A stretch of DNA of 51,439 nt from Treponema sp. (GCA_009781475.1 WQYB01000011.1:1-51439), one strand, 5' to 3'; shown: positions 17,960 to 27,064, counted from the stretch's first letter. Made by a program: numbers and translations. Notes: generated by a model not told the origin, from the sequence alone.

Positions 17960-19249
17960 TTATCTGTTATTGCGGTGTCTATTAATAATTTCAAGGTCGT
18001 TCAATAACTGGCGGTTGTCGGGAAATACCGCAAGCCCTTCGTTTAAGATTCGCTCTGCTTCGCTGTAATTTCTTCTGTTCCATTCAGATGCAAAGCGGTT
18101 ATGATAATCAATTGCAAGGTTATTTTGTATTATTATATCCAGATGAGAATAATTAGCGTCTGTTAATAATGTTTTATTTTCTTCCAGAAAATTTCTTGCG
18201 TCTTGAAATTTTCTTTCTCTGATGAACCTTGTTATTCTGTTATTTACCGCAGAATGCAAGAAATTTTGCCAGTGTTCAATGCCAAAATACATGGAAGAAG
18301 CTGTAACAGCCCATCTTATTCCATCTTCTTCACGGTTTGATCTTAATAAAGATGCGCCGTAATTAAATAATCTGTCTGTAAGATCATTTTTTGGGTTTGT
18401 AAAAATTAATTCGGATAAATACGCATCAGAAGGTGCGGCAGATAAATCACCCAATAATAAAGCGGCGCGGTCTACGGCAAGAGGAACGGCTTCGGTAAAA
18501 TTATTTCTTCTTTCAAGTTCTGCAATTCTGTTATTTAAAATCAACGAGATAAGTTCAAGTTTGTTAATTGTTTGACGGTCTCTGTAATTTTGCGCCGGCA
18601 CATAAGTAAAACCCGTTAATCTTCCGAATTGATCGTGAAATTCTCTGCGGTTACCCGGATCGAAACCAAAACGGTTTGTTGTTTCAACATCAATATTTTC
18701 ATCATCGATATGAACTATTACAAAAGCATGATCTTTTGTAATAACCCCGCTTGTTTTTATTCCCATTGCTTCACAGAGGATAATATATAAAATTGACGAA
18801 GAAACACAATTAAATCTGCCGTTTGAAAAAATAGTATCAACTCTGGTTTGCTGAATGGTATAAGTCCGTAAAATATTTCTATGCATAAATGTAAGAATTG
18901 ACTCTGCCGTTTCTCTGGCAGAAGTGCCTTGATCCGGAGAGTTTTGAAATTGCAAAACAGCGTTTCTGATTCTTTGAAGATTTGAAGCGTTTATATCGCC
19001 GGAAGCCCAAAGGCTGATTTCTGCAAGCTGTTCCCATGTAAGATTCTCATTTCCTTTGTTTAGGTTATAAAAATCCAGAGCTTTTGAGTCCGGTGTAAGC
19101 CGGGGAAAAGCCGGAGAATTATTTACCCTATTTTGCGGGTATATAACTTGCAAACTAATAAAAAATAATAAAAATAGGACAAAATTTCCAAGTTTTGCTT
19201 TTAAGAGGTTGTTATTTATTATTTCCATAATTGACGGTTTTTTGTTCAC
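17960..19249 (-). CDS. Exported transglutaminase-like protein
   Basis: A 429-residue protein with an N-terminal hydrophobic segment (GNFVLFLLFFISLQVIYPQ), so exported or membrane-anchored. A transglutaminase-like core is suggested by Cys148 in GRFNCVSSSILYIILCEAMG, His174 in TKDHAFVIVHI, and acidic residues 187-189 in IDVETTN. This is a Cys-His-Asp/Glu order. The C-terminal half is helical, TPR-like, ending in NRRNYSEAERILNEGLAVFP. The start shown is GTG. An ATG seven codons in (19228) is equally plausible, and neither has a clear ribosome-binding site. Confidence 0.8.
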   Translation of the reverse strand: MNKKPSIMEIINNNLLKAKLGNFVLFLLFFISLQVIYPQNRVNNSPAFPRLTPDSKALDFYNLNKGNENLTWEQLAEISLWASGDINASNLQRIRNAVLQFQNSPDQGTSARETAESILTFMHRNILRTYTIQQTRVDTIFSNGRFNCVSSSILYIILCEAMGIKTSGVITKDHAFVIVHIDDENIDVETTNRFGFDPGNRREFHDQFGRLTGFTYVPAQNYRDRQTINKLELISLILNNRIAELERRNNFTEAVPLAVDRAALLLGDLSAAPSDAYLSELIFTNPKNDLTDRLFNYGASLLRSNREEDGIRWAVTASSMYFGIEHWQNFLHSAVNNRITRFIRERKFQDARNFLEENKTLLTDANYSHLDIIIQNNLAIDYHNRFASEWNRRNYSEAERILNEGLAVFPDNRQLLNDLEIINRHRNNR

Positions 19250-19262
19250 AACTTACTATAAT
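19231..19262 (+). promoter_or_regulatory. Candidate trxB promoter
   Basis: TTGACG at 19231-19236 is followed at 17 bp by TACTAT (19254-19259), overlapping TATAAT at 19257-19262. It lies 40 bases upstream of the trxB ATG in the divergent gap. The -10 choice is ambiguous. Confidence 0.4.
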
Positions 19263-19301
19263 ATATATTGAAAAAAAAGTAAAATATTTATAGAGGTGTA
19301 A

Positions 19302-20264
19302 ATGTCTGACAACCATGTCGATCTTTTAATAATCGGAGCAGGACCTGCAGGGCTTACAGCCGCTCAATACGGCTCAAGGGCAAATTTAAAAGTGCTGGTT
19401 ATTGAACAGCTTGCCGCAGGCGGACAGGCTTTAGTTATAGATATATTGGAAAACTATCCTGGTAATGTAGAGCACCTTGATGCGGCAGGTAATGTAATTT
19501 CCGGCATTAAATCCGGTTACGATTTTGCGATAGATCTGCACAAGCAGGCAGAAAGTTTTGGAGCTTCTTTTTTATCCGGCTGTGTAAATTCAATAAAAAA
19601 AGAAAATGATATTTTTACGGTTAATCTAACAGATGGCAGTGAATACAGTGCATCCGGCGTAATAATTGCTACAGGTGCAAAACCGAGATTTTTGGGAGTA
19701 CCGGGAGAAAAAGAATTTTCCGGTAAAGGTGTTTCGTACTGCGCTACTTGTGACGGGAATTTTTTCAGGAATAAAAAAATATTTGTAGTTGGCGGAGGAG
19801 ATGCCGCATGTGACGAAGGGCGCTACCTTTCGCGTTTAACAGATAAGGTAATACTGATTCACAGACGGGATGCATTCCGCGCGCAAAAAGCGCTTGTGGA
19901 AAGAACGCTTAACAATCCTAATATAAAAGTACGGTATAACACGGTTATTAACGAAATTAAAGGCGATGTTAAAGTAAACTCTGTTGTTTTGGCTGATACT
20001 AAAACAGGTGAAATTTACGAAGAAGAAACAGACGCTGTATTTATTTTTGCAGGAACAGTACCGCAGTCCGATCTTGTGCGCGGACTAGGTGCTGCACTTG
20101 ATGAAAGCGGATACATTATCACCGATCAAAAGATGGCAACTAACATAAAAGGACTATTTGCAGCAGGCGATATACGTTCCGGCGCTTTTCGTCAGGTAGT
20201 AACAGCCGCCGCCGACGGAGCCGCCGCCGCCCACCACGCCGCGGAGTACATTGATGCGCTTTAA
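19302..20264 (+). CDS. trxB: Thioredoxin reductase
   Basis: A FAD-dependent NADPH oxidoreductase that reduces thioredoxin, 320 residues. The N-terminal FAD site is IIGAGPAGLTAAQYGSRA, the redox pair is SYCATCDGNFF, the NADPH site is VVGGGDAACDEGRYL, and the FAD C-terminal motif is GLFAAGDIRSGAFRQV. This is the low-molecular-weight bacterial type. GAGGTG precedes the ATG. The end overlaps the following GH3 gene by 11 bases, implying co-transcription. Confidence 0.96.
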   Translation: MSDNHVDLLIIGAGPAGLTAAQYGSRANLKVLVIEQLAAGGQALVIDILENYPGNVEHLDAAGNVISGIKSGYDFAIDLHKQAESFGASFLSGCVNSIKKENDIFTVNLTDGSEYSASGVIIATGAKPRFLGVPGEKEFSGKGVSYCATCDGNFFRNKKIFVVGGGDAACDEGRYLSRLTDKVILIHRRDAFRAQKALVERTLNNPNIKVRYNTVINEIKGDVKVNSVVLADTKTGEIYEEETDAVFIFAGTVPQSDLVRGLGAALDESGYIITDQKMATNIKGLFAAGDIRSGAFRQVVTAAADGAAAAHHAAEYIDAL

Positions 20265-21897
20265 AATATTTATATTGATTATATTTATATCATCGTATGT
20301 ATACGGGCTGAATTTTCACGATGATGAGCCGCCTGCTGTGTTAGCCGCTAAACTTGAAAGCGCCATGACAGATGAACAGGCGCTTGCTCAAGTGTTTATG
20401 CTCGGCTGGGTAGGAGAAGATCCTTCACCACTTATCATGGACTGGATACGCCAAAGAAATATCGGCGGTGTAAAAATATTCGGCTGGAATACAACAAATA
20501 CTCAAAGGCTTGCAAGAGCTGTAGGAGAGCTGCAGCGTGCAAGTTTACAAGGACCGTTCGGCATTCCGCTGTTAGTTGCAACTGATCAGGAAGGCGGCTG
20601 GATACGCCATATAAGGGGTGCGACAAGCGAAACACCCGGTAATATGGCAATTGGAGCATCCGGTTATCCGCGCGATGCGTACCTGTCCGGTTATTATATC
20701 GGAAGAGAGCTGTCTTTGCTTGGTGTTAATATGAACTTTGCTCCTACTGTTGATCTTTTTACAAACCGCGATTCTGTAATAATTGGTCCCAGGGCTTTTG
20801 GAAGTGATCCTGTAAGAGCAGGCATATTAGGTTCTGCTTTTGTAAGAGGGCAGCTTGCCGCAGGAGTTATTCCGACAGCGAAACATTATCCCGGGCACGG
20901 CGCAACCGACCTTGATTCGCACGGAATTTTACCCAGAATAGAAGTTTCATACGAAACTTTGTGGAATAGAGAACTTGTTCCTTACAGAATGCTTGTTGCA
21001 GAAGGACTGCCTGCGGTTATGAGCGGACATCTTGCGTTTCCATTAACAGAAAGCGCAAATGCGCCAGCCTCTTTATCATCGTGGTTTTTGCGCGATGTGT
21101 TACGCGAAAGAATTGGTTTTAACGGAGTAATAATTACAGACGATCTTATGATGGTAGGCGCTTATGTATATCTTGGAAATATTCAAAGAACGGCAAAACA
21201 GGCATTAATTGCAGGTAACGATATTATTATGTTTTCAAGCACACCCCTTTTATTTGATCCTGTATGGACATTCCTTTATAACTCGATGAGAGACGAAGAA
21301 GATTTCCGCCAGGTAGTAAGAAGCGCAGCGCGAAGAGTATTGGAATTAAAATTAACATATTTAAAGGGAGAAGTTAGTGTTCCGTATATTCCGGACATAG
21401 CAAGAGTGGAAGCCGAGCTTCCGTATCCGGAAGGCCAGGCATTTTTCCTTAACCTTGCCGCAAGAAGCGTTACATTTGTAAAACCAAATCCGCCAGATAC
21501 TGTATTTCCGCTTACAAGAGAAGATGCAGGAAGAGTTTTATTGGCAGGAAGATTCACGGATTTTTTCACATACGGCAGAATTGCATTTCCGGCAGCAGCG
21601 TCTTTCAGGTTTTCAAATACAACAAATCCGTCGGAAATTATCGCTGCTGCACGTAACGCAGATACAATTATATTCTGCCTTTCCGATAATAATGATCTGC
21701 GAATACTGAGGACTTTACAGGGGTTAAACAGAAGGATAATTGTTTTTTCGGTTTTAAGCCCTGTTCATATTGAAAATATTCCCTGGGTAACAGGCGCTGT
21801 TGCCACTTACAGTTATGCTCCGGAATCATTTGCTGCAGGTTTTTCTGCGATCATCGGAAGAATTCCTGCATTAGGTAACCTTCCTTATGATTGGTGA
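20254..21897 (+). CDS. Glycoside hydrolase family 3 (NagZ-like)
   Basis: A 547-residue GH3 enzyme, probably a beta-N-acetylglucosaminidase. A signal peptide (MRFKIFILIIFISSYVYG) places it outside the cytoplasm, unlike E. coli NagZ. The NagZ-type motif KHYPGHGATDLDSHGILPRI supplies the His-Asp dyad, and GVIITDDLMMVGAY holds the nucleophile Asp. DQEGGWIRHI also fits. A C-terminal domain of about 150 residues follows the barrel. It overlaps trxB by 11 bases (ATG at 20254; a TTG lies one codon earlier). The substrate is likely peptidoglycan fragments or dietary chito-oligomers. Confidence 0.9.
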   Translation: MRFKIFILIIFISSYVYGLNFHDDEPPAVLAAKLESAMTDEQALAQVFMLGWVGEDPSPLIMDWIRQRNIGGVKIFGWNTTNTQRLARAVGELQRASLQGPFGIPLLVATDQEGGWIRHIRGATSETPGNMAIGASGYPRDAYLSGYYIGRELSLLGVNMNFAPTVDLFTNRDSVIIGPRAFGSDPVRAGILGSAFVRGQLAAGVIPTAKHYPGHGATDLDSHGILPRIEVSYETLWNRELVPYRMLVAEGLPAVMSGHLAFPLTESANAPASLSSWFLRDVLRERIGFNGVIITDDLMMVGAYVYLGNIQRTAKQALIAGNDIIMFSSTPLLFDPVWTFLYNSMRDEEDFRQVVRSAARRVLELKLTYLKGEVSVPYIPDIARVEAELPYPEGQAFFLNLAARSVTFVKPNPPDTVFPLTREDAGRVLLAGRFTDFFTYGRIAFPAAASFRFSNTTNPSEIIAAARNADTIIFCLSDNNDLRILRTLQGLNRRIIVFSVLSPVHIENIPWVTGAVATYSYAPESFAAGFSAIIGRIPALGNLPYDW

Positions 21898-22762
21898 TAA
21901 TCATGATCTTAAACTAAACTGGAAAAAAATGAAAAACGGCGATATTCCTGCCGTTGAAAAAATATTAAGAAATGCAGAAAAAGATTATGTAAGCGCATGC
22001 GGTAAGTATTTGATGCGTAATGTTTCAAATGATCCTGTCTGGCTGCTTTGCGATAAAAAAGAAAATATTTATGCGCTTATAATAAACTCACGAAGTACAT
22101 TAATTCCTGTTTTAAAAGGTATAAATGAGCTTGCTAGTTTAAAATTTTTAAAAGGCTTTTTACGGATTAAAAAGATTCACTCAGTGCAGGGGCTTAAAGA
22201 GGAAGTTATTGTTTTGGAAAATACGCTGAAACAAATCGGATGGAAAACATCTGAAACAATTGATTACGATCTTATGAGCCTTGATAAAAAACCAGATAAT
22301 AAAATAAAAATTTCTAATGCCAATCCATTAAACCTTATTTTGCGTGTGCCGAAAATGACAGATTTAGACGCCCTTTCTCCGCTTCAGGCAGCTTATGAAA
22401 AGGAAGAAGTATTACCTAAGGGGTCAGTTTTTAGTCCTGCCGCAAGCAGAGTAAATATTGCTAATATTGTCGCAGGCGGTAAAATTTTAGCGGCACTGTA
22501 TAATGGAAAACTTGTAGGTAAAATTAATGTAAGCGCTGTTTCGTTTACAAGATACCTTGTAGGCGGTGTATATGTGCATCCCGATTTTAGAGGAATGGGA
22601 ATTGCCCGAAAAATGGCGTATGAATTTATTAACGAATTGATAAATGAAAGGGAAGGCAGGGGAGTGACGCTTTTTGTAAAAAAGAATAATATTGCCGCTA
22701 AAAAACTCTACACTGGTTTGGGTTTTATTACTCATGGAGATTACCGGATTGCTTATTACTAA
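21887..22762 (+). CDS. GNAT-family N-acetyltransferase
   Basis: A 291-residue protein whose C-terminal third is a GNAT acetyltransferase. VGGVYVHPDFRGMGIARKMAYEFI is motif A with the acetyl-CoA pyrophosphate loop (R-G-M-G-I-A), and NIAAKKLYTGLGF is motif B. The N-terminal half (residues 1-150) is poorly conserved and may bind substrate. The ATG overlaps the GH3 gene by 11 bases, making a trxB-GH3-GNAT operon. The substrate is unknown. Confidence 0.87.
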   Translation: MIGDNHDLKLNWKKMKNGDIPAVEKILRNAEKDYVSACGKYLMRNVSNDPVWLLCDKKENIYALIINSRSTLIPVLKGINELASLKFLKGFLRIKKIHSVQGLKEEVIVLENTLKQIGWKTSETIDYDLMSLDKKPDNKIKISNANPLNLILRVPKMTDLDALSPLQAAYEKEEVLPKGSVFSPAASRVNIANIVAGGKILAALYNGKLVGKINVSAVSFTRYLVGGVYVHPDFRGMGIARKMAYEFINELINEREGRGVTLFVKKNNIAAKKLYTGLGFITHGDYRIAYY

Positions 22763-22804
22763 GAACTTGATTTATTTGCCTTTTTTTCATAATATGTAAT
22801 TACT

Positions 22805-23596
22805 GTGGCTTATCTATACGAGACTCACCTTCATACTTACGGTGTCAGCAAATGCGCAATCTCATTTGGAGCTGATTATATTGCAGGTTATATAGACAAG
22901 GGATACTCAGGTTTAATTGTAACCGATCATTTCTTTAATGCTAACTGCGCTTTGTCAAGGAAATTGCCTTGGGTGCAATGGGTTAACAATTTTTGTCGCG
23001 GGTATGAAAATGCAAAGGAAGAAGGAGACAAACAGGGTTTGGATGTTTTTTTCGGATGGGAAGAAACATTCGAAGGCTGCGATGATTATCTTGTATACGG
23101 ACTGGATAAATCATGGCTATTGGAACATCCGGAAGTACGCAATTGGACAAGAGGCCAGCAATACAAAACCGTAAGAGAAGCAGGAGGCTGTGTTGTTCAG
23201 GCTCATCCTTTCAGGCAGCGCGCTTACATTCCGCGTGTAGTTCTTTCTGCAGGCTGTGTGGATGCGGTAGAAGCTGTTAACGGCGGGCATGAAGATTTTT
23301 CCAATGATGCTCTTGCGTACCGTTATGCGAAGAAAATAGGAAAACCTGTAACTGCCGGAACCGATATTCATGACGCAAGTGAAGTTTTATACGGTAATAT
23401 ATTCGGAGTTTATTCCGATAAAAAATTAAATAATATAACGGATTTTGTGAACATGATTTTGAATAACGAAGTTGCCGGTTTAAAAACTGATGATGATCGG
23501 CTAAAGTATTTTGGAAACGAAAGTGTCAGACTTCCTGTAGAAGTCAGAAACAGTGAAGACAAGGTAATTAGCAGAAACTGGAAGAATTATATTTAG
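22805..23596 (+). CDS. PHP-domain metal-dependent hydrolase
   Basis: A 263-residue PHP-family protein, typically a phosphoesterase with a multi-metal centre. The N-terminal ETHLHTYGVSKCA carries the first HxH motif, VTDHFFN the second, VVQAHPFRQR the third, and GTDIHDA the C-terminal D-H pair. The start is GTG at 22805 with no ribosome-binding site. CATAAT lies 11 bases upstream as a possible -10. The following XRE-cupin gene begins eight bases after the stop, so these probably form one operon with the acyl-CoA synthetase. Confidence 0.85.
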   Translation: MAYLYETHLHTYGVSKCAISFGADYIAGYIDKGYSGLIVTDHFFNANCALSRKLPWVQWVNNFCRGYENAKEEGDKQGLDVFFGWEETFEGCDDYLVYGLDKSWLLEHPEVRNWTRGQQYKTVREAGGCVVQAHPFRQRAYIPRVVLSAGCVDAVEAVNGGHEDFSNDALAYRYAKKIGKPVTAGTDIHDASEVLYGNIFGVYSDKKLNNITDFVNMILNNEVAGLKTDDDRLKYFGNESVRLPVEVRNSEDKVISRNWKNYI

Positions 23597-23604
23597 GAGT
23601 TTTT

Positions 23605-24153
23605 ATGAATGAAAAAGCAGCCCATGTGCCTGAAAGAATAAAAGAATTAAGAGAAATTCTGGACATCAGCGCTCTTGATATGGCAAAAGATATTGATATT
23701 CCTTATGAAACTTTTAAAAAGTACGAATCAGGTGATCTTGATATACCGATAAGCGTTTTGTATACAATTGCAGCAAGGCTTGGAACTGATGTTACTGTCC
23801 TTCTTACAGGCGAAGAAGCAAGGATGGACAGCGCTGCAGTATGCCGCAAGGGTAAAGGTGTTATGATAGAGCGTTTCCCGGGTTATGAGTTTTCCAGTCT
23901 TGCGTATAACTTTAAACACAGAACAATTGAACCGCTGCTTGTAACTTTGGATTCATCAAAGCCGCCGGCTGCTCTTGTTTCTCATTCAGGTCAGGAGTTC
24001 AATTTTGTAACAGAAGGGCAGGTAAAAGTGATTGTTGCAAAAACCGAACATATACTTTCACCAGGGGATACAATTTATTTTGATGCACGTCTTCCGCACG
24101 GTCAGAGCGCTGTTAACGGAACAGCACAATTTTTAACAATAATACAGGAATAA
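23605..24153 (+). CDS. XRE-cupin transcriptional regulator
   Basis: 182 residues. The N-terminal helix-turn-helix of the XRE/Cro type covers residues ~10-65 (RIKELREILDISALDMAKDI, PYETFKKYESGDLDIP), and the C-terminal cupin covers ~110-180 (SHSGQEFNFVTEGQVKVIV, LSPGDTIYFDARLPHG). Such proteins sense a small molecule through the cupin and usually regulate neighbouring metabolic genes. AGGAG precedes the ATG. It lies three bases before the acyl-CoA synthetase gene, its most likely target or co-transcribed partner. Confidence 0.92.
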   Translation: MNEKAAHVPERIKELREILDISALDMAKDIDIPYETFKKYESGDLDIPISVLYTIAARLGTDVTVLLTGEEARMDSAAVCRKGKGVMIERFPGYEFSSLAYNFKHRTIEPLLVTLDSSKPPAALVSHSGQEFNFVTEGQVKVIVAKTEHILSPGDTIYFDARLPHGQSAVNGTAQFLTIIQE

Positions 24154-24156
24154 AAA

Positions 24157-25870
24157 ATGAACGAGATACTTTCACGTTATCTGCCAAGAATAGATTTTGA
24201 CAGCTACGAGGATTTTTATGAAAACTACAAATGTAATATGCCCGATGATTTTAATTTTGCTTATGATGTTGCAGATGAATGGGCAAGAATACAGCCGAAA
24301 AAACTTGCGCTTCTTTGGACAGACGATAGAAGAAGTAAAATCTTTTACATTTGCCGATATAAAGCGGCTTTCCGACAAGGCAGCCAATGCTCTTTTGTCG
24401 TTAGGTGTAAAAAAAGGCGATGTTGTAAAACTTATTTTAAAACAGCGCCCTGGTGTATGGGTAATTATGTGCGCATTATCTAAAATAGGCGCAATTTGCA
24501 TACCCGGAACGTATCAGCTAACAGCAAAAGATTTGGAGTACCGCTGTAATATAGCCGATGTAAAACTTTTAATAACAGTTGACGATGCCGATGTGCTTGA
24601 AAGCATAAAAATTGCACGCTCTAACTGCCCAAAACTGGAAAAAATTGCCGTAATCGGCAAAAATATTCCTGCCGGATATTTAAACATGCATGATGAAATC
24701 CAAAAAGCGTCTGAAAATTTTACAAGAATACCTACAGTTACAAAAGATCCAATGCTGATATATTTTTCTTCCGGTACTACAGGAATGCCGAAAATGGTTA
24801 TACACAATCATTCGCTGCCGTTAGGTCACATTGTTACAGCAAAATACTGGCATAATGTAGAAGATAACTGTGTTCATTTAACTCAGACTGATTCCGGCTG
24901 GGCAAAATTTGCCTGGGGCAAAATTTACGGACAGTGGATTTGCGGCGCGGCAATAGGCGCTTATGATACGGAAAAATTTGTGCCAAAAGGAATGTTAGAC
25001 GCAATACAGCGATTAAAGCCGCATACATTCTGCGCACCTGCGACAGTTTTTCGTTATCTTATTAAAGAAGATTTATCCGGTTATGATTTTAGTTTTATCC
25101 AGCATACATCGGTTGCAGGAGAACCTTTAAGCCCGGAAGTTTACAATAAGTTTGAAGAACTTACAGGACTTGTTATCCGCGAAGGATTCGGGCAAAGCGA
25201 AACTTCAGTAATGGCTGCTGTATTTAAGTGGCTGCCTGTAAAACCCGGTTCAATGGGAAAACCTGCTCCGTTATTCGATTTAAAATTGTTAGACGAAAAC
25301 AAAGAAGTATGCGACGAAGGTATTGTCGGCAATATGAGCATTACAAAAGCCGGTAAAAATATGTATGAAAGCGAAGGTAGCGCTTCCTGTAATAACCCGC
25401 CAGTAATAGGCAATTCTGATTTTCCCGGTCTTTTCAGGGGTTACTGGAAGGATGAAGAAGTAACTGAAAGTGCGTGGAATAACGGAACTTATCAGACAGG
25501 CGATATGGCATGGCAGGATAATGACGGCTATCTTTGGTTTGTCGGGCGTAACGACGATGTAATTAAATGTTCAGGTTACCGCATTGGTCCCTTCGAAGTA
25601 GAAAGCGCGCTTATGGAACACCCTTCTGTTTTAGAATGCGCTGTAACAGCCGCACCGGATAAAATGCGCGGTCAAATTGTTAAAGCTACAATTGTTTTAA
25701 GCCGCGGGTTTAGTGCTTCTGAAGAGTTAAAAAAGGAACTGCAAAATCACGTTAAACGTGTAACAGCGCCTTATAAATATCCGCGTATAATCGATTTTGT
25801 TCCCGAACTTCCAAAAACAATCAGCGGAAAAATAAAACGCATGGAAATCCGCAAAAAAGATTACGATTGA
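24157..25870 (+). CDS. AMP-forming acyl-CoA synthetase, frameshifted near 24328
   Basis: An ANL-superfamily adenylate-forming enzyme (medium-chain acyl-CoA synthetase type). The first 57 codons, from ATG 24157 (AGGA upstream), encode a normal N-terminus ending ALLWTDD. Homology then continues in the +1 frame as EEVKSFTFADIKRLSDKA. Deleting one A at 24328 restores a continuous protein of about 570 residues. Downstream motifs are intact: YFSSGTTGMPKMV, GEPLSPE, REGFGQSET, YQTGDMA, GRNDDVIKCSGYRIGP and PKTISGKIKR with the catalytic Lys. It is either a recent pseudogene or a sequencing error. Confidence 0.85.
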
Positions 25871-25881
25871 TTTTGGAATGT

Positions 25882-26178
25882 TTAATTAGAAATTGGAGCT
25901 AATGTAAGATGATAGCCAAGTGAACGTGCAACTTTATCAAAAGTACTAATTCGCGGATCACCGCCTTTAGCAAAGGATCTATATAATCCTGCACGATCAA
26001 TACCTGCATCACGAGAAATAGCAAGCATACCACGCGCTTTTGCAGCAACTCCTAAAGCATGAGCAAGCAAACTGGGGTCGGTGTCGTTTTCTGCTTCAAT
26101 AATAGAAGCCTCAACAAATGCTTGAATATCATCTTCGGTTTTTAATTCTTCATAAATGTTCCATTTAGTTGTTTTCAT
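25882..26178 (-). CDS. Antidote protein of HI1420-type toxin-antitoxin pair
   Basis: A 98-residue helix-turn-helix antitoxin of the putative addiction-module antidote family. The N-terminus KTTKWNIYEELKTEDDIQAFVEAS leads to a helix-turn-helix at residues ~45-90 (ARGMLAISRDAGIDRAGLYRSF, DPRISTFDKVARSLGY). GAGG lies eight bases before the ATG. It follows the toxin gene at 26236 on the same strand, the toxin-first order typical of HI1419/HI1420 pairs. The gap between them carries a small hairpin (ACGGT-CTTA-ACCGT). Confidence 0.9.
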   Translation of the reverse strand: MKTTKWNIYEELKTEDDIQAFVEASIIEAENDTDPSLLAHALGVAAKARGMLAISRDAGIDRAGLYRSFAKGGDPRISTFDKVARSLGYHLTLAPISN

Positions 26179-26235
26179 TTACTTTACCTCTTTTTACGGT
26201 CTTAACCGTTTATTAATATAACCATGAAAAATATT

Positions 26236-26529
26236 TCATATTAATTCTTTTGCAAGTTTATGTGCCTGTTTTATATCTGCTTGTTGCGTACTTTTATTAC
26301 CTCCGCATATGAGAAAAATTATTTTTTTTCGGCGAATTGTGTAATATACACGGTAACCGGGACCGTAATCAATAACTAAAGCACGAATTTCTCCGCCTTC
26401 CGGCGACCAATTGCCAAAATTACCTTTGGAAGCGCGTTCAATTCTGGCTCTAATTCGCGCCTTTGCACGAATATCTGTTAAATTATGCAGCCAATCAGTA
26501 AAGATTTCAGTTTTATCAATTTCGTACAT
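26236..26529 (-). CDS. RelE/ParE-type toxin, HI1419 family
   Basis: A 97-residue addiction-module killer protein. The family core is complete: FTDWLHNLTDIRAKARIRARI, GEIRALVIDYGPGYRVYYTI and LICGGNKSTQQADIKQAHKLA. These toxins belong to the RelE/ParE superfamily. The ATG at 26529 has no ribosome-binding site and sits six bases after TACATT, itself 17 bp after TTGATT, so the mRNA is probably leaderless. An 18-bp inverted repeat overlaps this promoter, as expected for autoregulation. Confidence 0.92.
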   Translation of the reverse strand: MYEIDKTEIFTDWLHNLTDIRAKARIRARIERASKGNFGNWSPEGGEIRALVIDYGPGYRVYYTIRRKKIIFLICGGNKSTQQADIKQAHKLAKELI

Positions 26530-26537
26530 ACTTTTAA

Positions 26538-26574
26538 TGTAGATTATTATCTACAAAAAATCAAGTTCATTTTT
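26538..26574 (-). promoter_or_regulatory. Promoter and operator of the HI1419-type toxin gene
   Basis: On the minus strand TTGATT, a 17-bp spacer, TACATT, six bases and then the ATG. TGTAGAT (26538-26544) and ATCTACA (26549-26555) form an inverted repeat with a 4-base centre that covers the spacer and reaches into the -10. Binding of the antidote here would block polymerase directly. Confidence 0.7.
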
Positions 26575-26599
26575 CATTTTCGCTCAAATCTTTCGGGTT

Positions 26600-26671
26600 A
26601 TGGTAATTATTTTTGCCAGTAAAGATACCGAAATCGCGCGTTTAAAAGCTGAACTGGAAAAACGGCAGTAA
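26600..26671 (+). other. Short coiled-coil-like reading frame, probably a remnant
   Basis: The stretch 26556-26675 between the toxin promoter and the XRE gene holds one 23-codon frame whose product ends KDTEIARLKAELEKRQ, a charged heptad-like tail such as ends many small DNA-binding or transposase proteins. There is no ribosome-binding site. It is most likely a gene fragment. Confidence 0.25.
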
Positions 26672-26675
26672 AAGC

Positions 26676-27029
26676 CTATTCCCGTTTTTTTCCTTCATCT
26701 TCTTGTTCTTTTAAAAGTTTTACCATTTTAATCGCAAGACGCCTGTTTACAGAGTTTAGCTTTTCGGCAATATCGACTAATAATTGTATTTCTAGTGGTA
26801 ATAGTTGAAAATCTTTCTTTTTCTTTTCTTCAGAACCAGTAACAAGATACTCTACAGAAACTCCCAATGCACGAGCGATTTTTACCGCATTTTCAACATT
26901 TGGCAATGTTTTTTTTGTGTTTAGATAGTTGTCGAGTGTATGTTTCTTAATTTTTGTTATTACGGATAATTCTTTAACCATAACACCTTTATAAATCAAT
27001 TCAGATTTTAAATTTTCCTTAAATCCCAT
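26676..27029 (-). CDS. XRE-family repressor
   Basis: 117 residues. The helix-turn-helix is at residues ~14-60 (KGVMVKELSVITKIKKHTLDN, LPNVENAVKIARALGVSVEYL), with a Lys-rich linker and a C-terminal helix (LEIQLLVDIAEKLNSVNRRL). The domain order resembles small phage-type or island repressors. It faces the LPP20-like gene across a 131-bp region with repeated TATTCTTA half-sites and an 18-bp palindrome. It most likely represses its own gene and that operon. No Shine-Dalgarno sequence precedes its ATG. Confidence 0.88.
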   Translation of the reverse strand: MGFKENLKSELIYKGVMVKELSVITKIKKHTLDNYLNTKKTLPNVENAVKIARALGVSVEYLVTGSEEKKKKDFQLLPLEIQLLVDIAEKLNSVNRRLAIKMVKLLKEQEDEGKKRE

Positions 27030-27064
27030 GAATTTATGATTAACTTAAAAAGAATAATTGGATA

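Noticed and set aside
24197-24327. Acyl-CoA synthetase starting at TTG 24197 in the downstream frame
   Set aside because: The first ~44 residues of that frame are unlike the family, while the other frame from 24157 gives a normal N-terminus with a Shine-Dalgarno sequence. A frameshift explains both.
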